Shown here: in pieces, positions 4,612 to 6,305 of the stretch
How the letters are laid out: each line of letters starts with the position of its first letter
Numbering within the stretch: the first letter of the stretch is position 1
Source of the DNA: Pseudomonadota bacterium
GTDB taxonomy: Bacteria > Pseudomonadota > Alphaproteobacteria > Acetobacterales > Acetobacteraceae
Length of the DNA stretch: 6,305 nucleotides
Direction of reading: 5' to 3'
Assembly: GCA_021807465.1 (NCBI GenBank)
Contig: JAKBCX010000104.1
Span: 1 to 6,305, forward strand
Notes under the pieces: model-generated
Databases searched by the model: none
The model's input: only the letters and a program-made list of their open reading frames with translations
What the model was told of the DNA's origin: nothing
Program-made: the position numbers and the translations under genes

Positions 4612-6305
4612 GGCGTTCCACAAAACGGCTCAGCACGCGCTTTTCTCCAGATTTTTCAAAATTAATATCAAGCTTGTCGCCATCGGCGGCAATAACGCGG
4701 CCATAGCCGAATTTTTCGTGAAAGACGCGCGTGCCGGTGGGAAGCTGGTCTTGCGGTGGCACATAAGCGGGTTTTTCACGCCGTGCCTGCACGGGGAAAT
4801 GCGTTATCCCCAAAGCTGGCCGCTGTGGCAGGGCGGAGCCGCTATGCCGTACGGCCTCCTCGGGAAGTTCATCGATAAAGCGGCTGGGAATGCTGGATTG
4901 CCACGTAGCATAAATGCGCCGGTTGGCGGCGTGGCTGATAATGGCGTGATGCCGTGCCCGCGTAATGCCCACATAGGCAAGCCGCCGCTCCTCCTCCAAG
5001 CTCTTATTCCCGCCTTCATCCAGCGCGCGCTGGTTGGGGAACACGCCTTCCTCCCAGCCGGGCAGAAATACGGTGTCGAACTCCAACCCCTTTGCGCCGT
5101 GCAATGTCATCATGGAGAGCTTGTCGTCCCCCGCCTGTTCCTCAGTCTCCGTCACCAGGGCCACATGCTCAAGAAATTCCGGTAACGTCTCGAAGTCTTC
5201 CAGAGCACGCAACAGCTCTTTCAAGTTCTCCAGCCGCCCGGGGGCGTCGGGCGATTTATCAGCCTTCCACATGGCAATATAGCCGGACTCATCCAATATA
5301 GCTTCCATCACCGCAACTGGTCCGCGCGCGGCGGCAAGCTGCCGCCAGGCGCCGAATCCCTCAAGCAAGGCCCGCATTGCCTCACGCAATTTACCCTTGA
5401 AGCCACCTTCCGCCACCAGCTTCTCTGCCGTTGCGTAGAGGGGCAGGTTGGCGGCGCGCGCGGCCTCGTGCAACGTGCGCATCGCACCATCGCCAGCCCC
5501 GCGCTTGGGCACATTTATAATCCGTTCAAATGCCAGATCATCCGCCGGTTGCGCCACCACGCGAAGGTAGGCGATGGCATCGCGGATTTCCGCGCGCTCG
5601 TAGAACCGCAATCCGCCGATAATCCGGTATGGAATCCCCAGAGTCAGCAGCCGGTCTTCAAAGGCGCGCGTCTGAAACCCCGCCCGCACGAGAATGGCGA
5701 TTTCTGAAAGTCTGTGCCCGCTGCGCCAAAGTGCTTCCACGCGCTTGCCCACCATTTGGGCCTCTTCTTCGGAGTCCCAGACAGCCACAACCTCCACCGG
5801 CTCGCCCGCGGCATCGTCGCGCCCGGCATGCAGCGTCTTGCCCAGCCGTCCCTCGTTATGCGCGATGAGGTGTGACGCTGCTTCGAGGATGGGGGAGGAA
5901 GACCGGTAATTTGCCTCCAGCCGCACAATCTTCGCGCCGGGAAAGTCGCGCTCGAATTTCAGGATGTTCTCAATCTCGGCGCCACGCCAGGAATAGATAC
6001 TCTGGTCATCATCCCCCACGCAACAGATATTCTTGCGCGCCTGGGCCAGCAGCCGCAGCCAGTAATATTGTACGAGGTTGGTATCTTGGTACTCATCCAC
6101 CAGAATATAGCGGAACATGCGCTGATAGGTTTGCAGCACCTCGTCATCCGTTTTTAGCAGATGCACCACCAGCAGCAGCAAATCGCCGAAATCCACCGCA
6201 TTCAGCGCGCGCAGCCGGTCCTGATAGGCTGCATACAGAGCCTCGGCACGGCCGCCGGCAAAATCGGTGGAATCGCTGGCTGGGATCTGCCCCGGCATAT
6301 AGCCC
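4601..6305 (-). CDS. uvrD: UvrD/PcrA-type DNA helicase (superfamily 1A), N-terminus beyond the window
   Basis: The frame is open from the right edge to the stop at 4601-4603, with about 567 residues visible. Family members have roughly 720-800, so the first part, including the Walker A (GxGKT) motif, is missing only because the window ends; the ATG at 6298 is internal. Counting from that ATG: motif II VDEYQDTN (67-74), motif III GDDDQSIYSWRG (95-106), motif IV ANYRSS (129-134), motif V MTLHGAKGLEF (397-407) and motif VI EERRLAYVGITRAR (436-449). A Pro-rich linker (about 482-522) leads to a C-terminal Tudor-like domain (about 525-562, FHEKFGYGRV...), which in UvrD/PcrA contacts RNA polymerase. 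The protein unwinds DNA 3' to 5' in nucleotide-excision and mismatch repair, and probably in transcription-coupled repair. UvrD and PcrA cannot be told apart here; uvrD is the usual name in proteobacteria. It is followed by the overlapping prmA. Confidence 0.95.
   Translation of the reverse strand, partial: GYMPGQIPASDSTDFAGGRAEALYAAYQDRLRALNAVDFGDLLLLVVHLLKTDDEVLQTYQRMFRYILVDEYQDTNLVQYYWLRLLAQARKNICCVGDDDQSIYSWRGAEIENILKFERDFPGAKIVRLEANYRSSSPILEAASHLIAHNEGRLGKTLHAGRDDAAGEPVEVVAVWDSEEEAQMVGKRVEALWRSGHRLSEIAILVRAGFQTRAFEDRLLTLGIPYRIIGGLRFYERAEIRDAIAYLRVVAQPADDLAFERIINVPKRGAGDGAMRTLHEAARAANLPLYATAEKLVAEGGFKGKLREAMRALLEGFGAWRQLAAARGPVAVMEAILDESGYIAMWKADKSPDAPGRLENLKELLRALEDFETLPEFLEHVALVTETEEQAGDDKLSMMTLHGAKGLEFDTVFLPGWEEGVFPNQRALDEGGNKSLEEERRLAYVGITRARHHAIISHAANRRIYATWQSSIPSRFIDELPEEAVRHSGSALPQRPALGITHFPVQARREKPAYVPPQDQLPTGTRVFHEKFGYGRVIAADGDKLDINFEKSGEKRVLSRFVERHDN

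Noticed and set aside
4559..5185. 208-residue + strand open frame across the prmA/uvrD junction
   Set aside because: It crosses two clear - strand genes, has no recognisable domain, and lies opposite helicase motifs V and VI, which are firmly identified.

Overview
The window looks like ordinary chromosomal DNA from a moderately GC-rich alphaproteobacterium. The main reason is the split, three-gene form of the proton-translocating transhydrogenase (pntAA-pntAB-pntB, as in Rhodospirillum rubrum). The PrmA and UvrD proteins fit this too. The assignment is an inference from gene organisation and motifs; I would not go below class level, although a Rhodospirillales/Acetobacteraceae-type genome would fit.

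Left part (1-600, + strand): the 3' portion of a gene cut by the window edge, encoding a class I SAM-dependent methyltransferase of the TylF/MycF type. It is followed by a 131-base gap (601-731) with no gene. The gap contains three short stem-loops and the ribosome binding site of the next gene.

Middle (732-3689, + strand): a compact operon for the NAD(P) transhydrogenase. PntAA is the soluble NAD(H)-binding domain I. PntAB is a short membrane subunit with three helices. PntB carries the remaining nine membrane helices (domain II) and the soluble NADP(H)-binding domain III. Together they form the enzyme that uses the proton gradient to drive hydride transfer from NADH to NADP+. The diagnostic residues of all three domains can be seen, so the enzyme is predicted to be functional.

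Right part (3727-6305, - strand): a convergent pair, a uvrD/pcrA-type helicase (its N-terminus lies beyond the right edge) followed by prmA, the ribosomal protein L11 methyltransferase. The helicase stop overlaps the prmA start by 11 bases, so the two are probably co-transcribed and translationally coupled. A perfect 12-bp GC-rich hairpin with A/T flanks sits between pntB and prmA and can act as a terminator in both directions.

I did not find an undescribed system. All five genes belong to well-known families. The points worth a second look are small: a strong Shine-Dalgarno-like sequence inside pntB at the membrane/soluble domain boundary, a third copy of the terminator arm built into the end of prmA, the structured pnt leader, and codon use in the first methyltransferase that differs from its neighbours.
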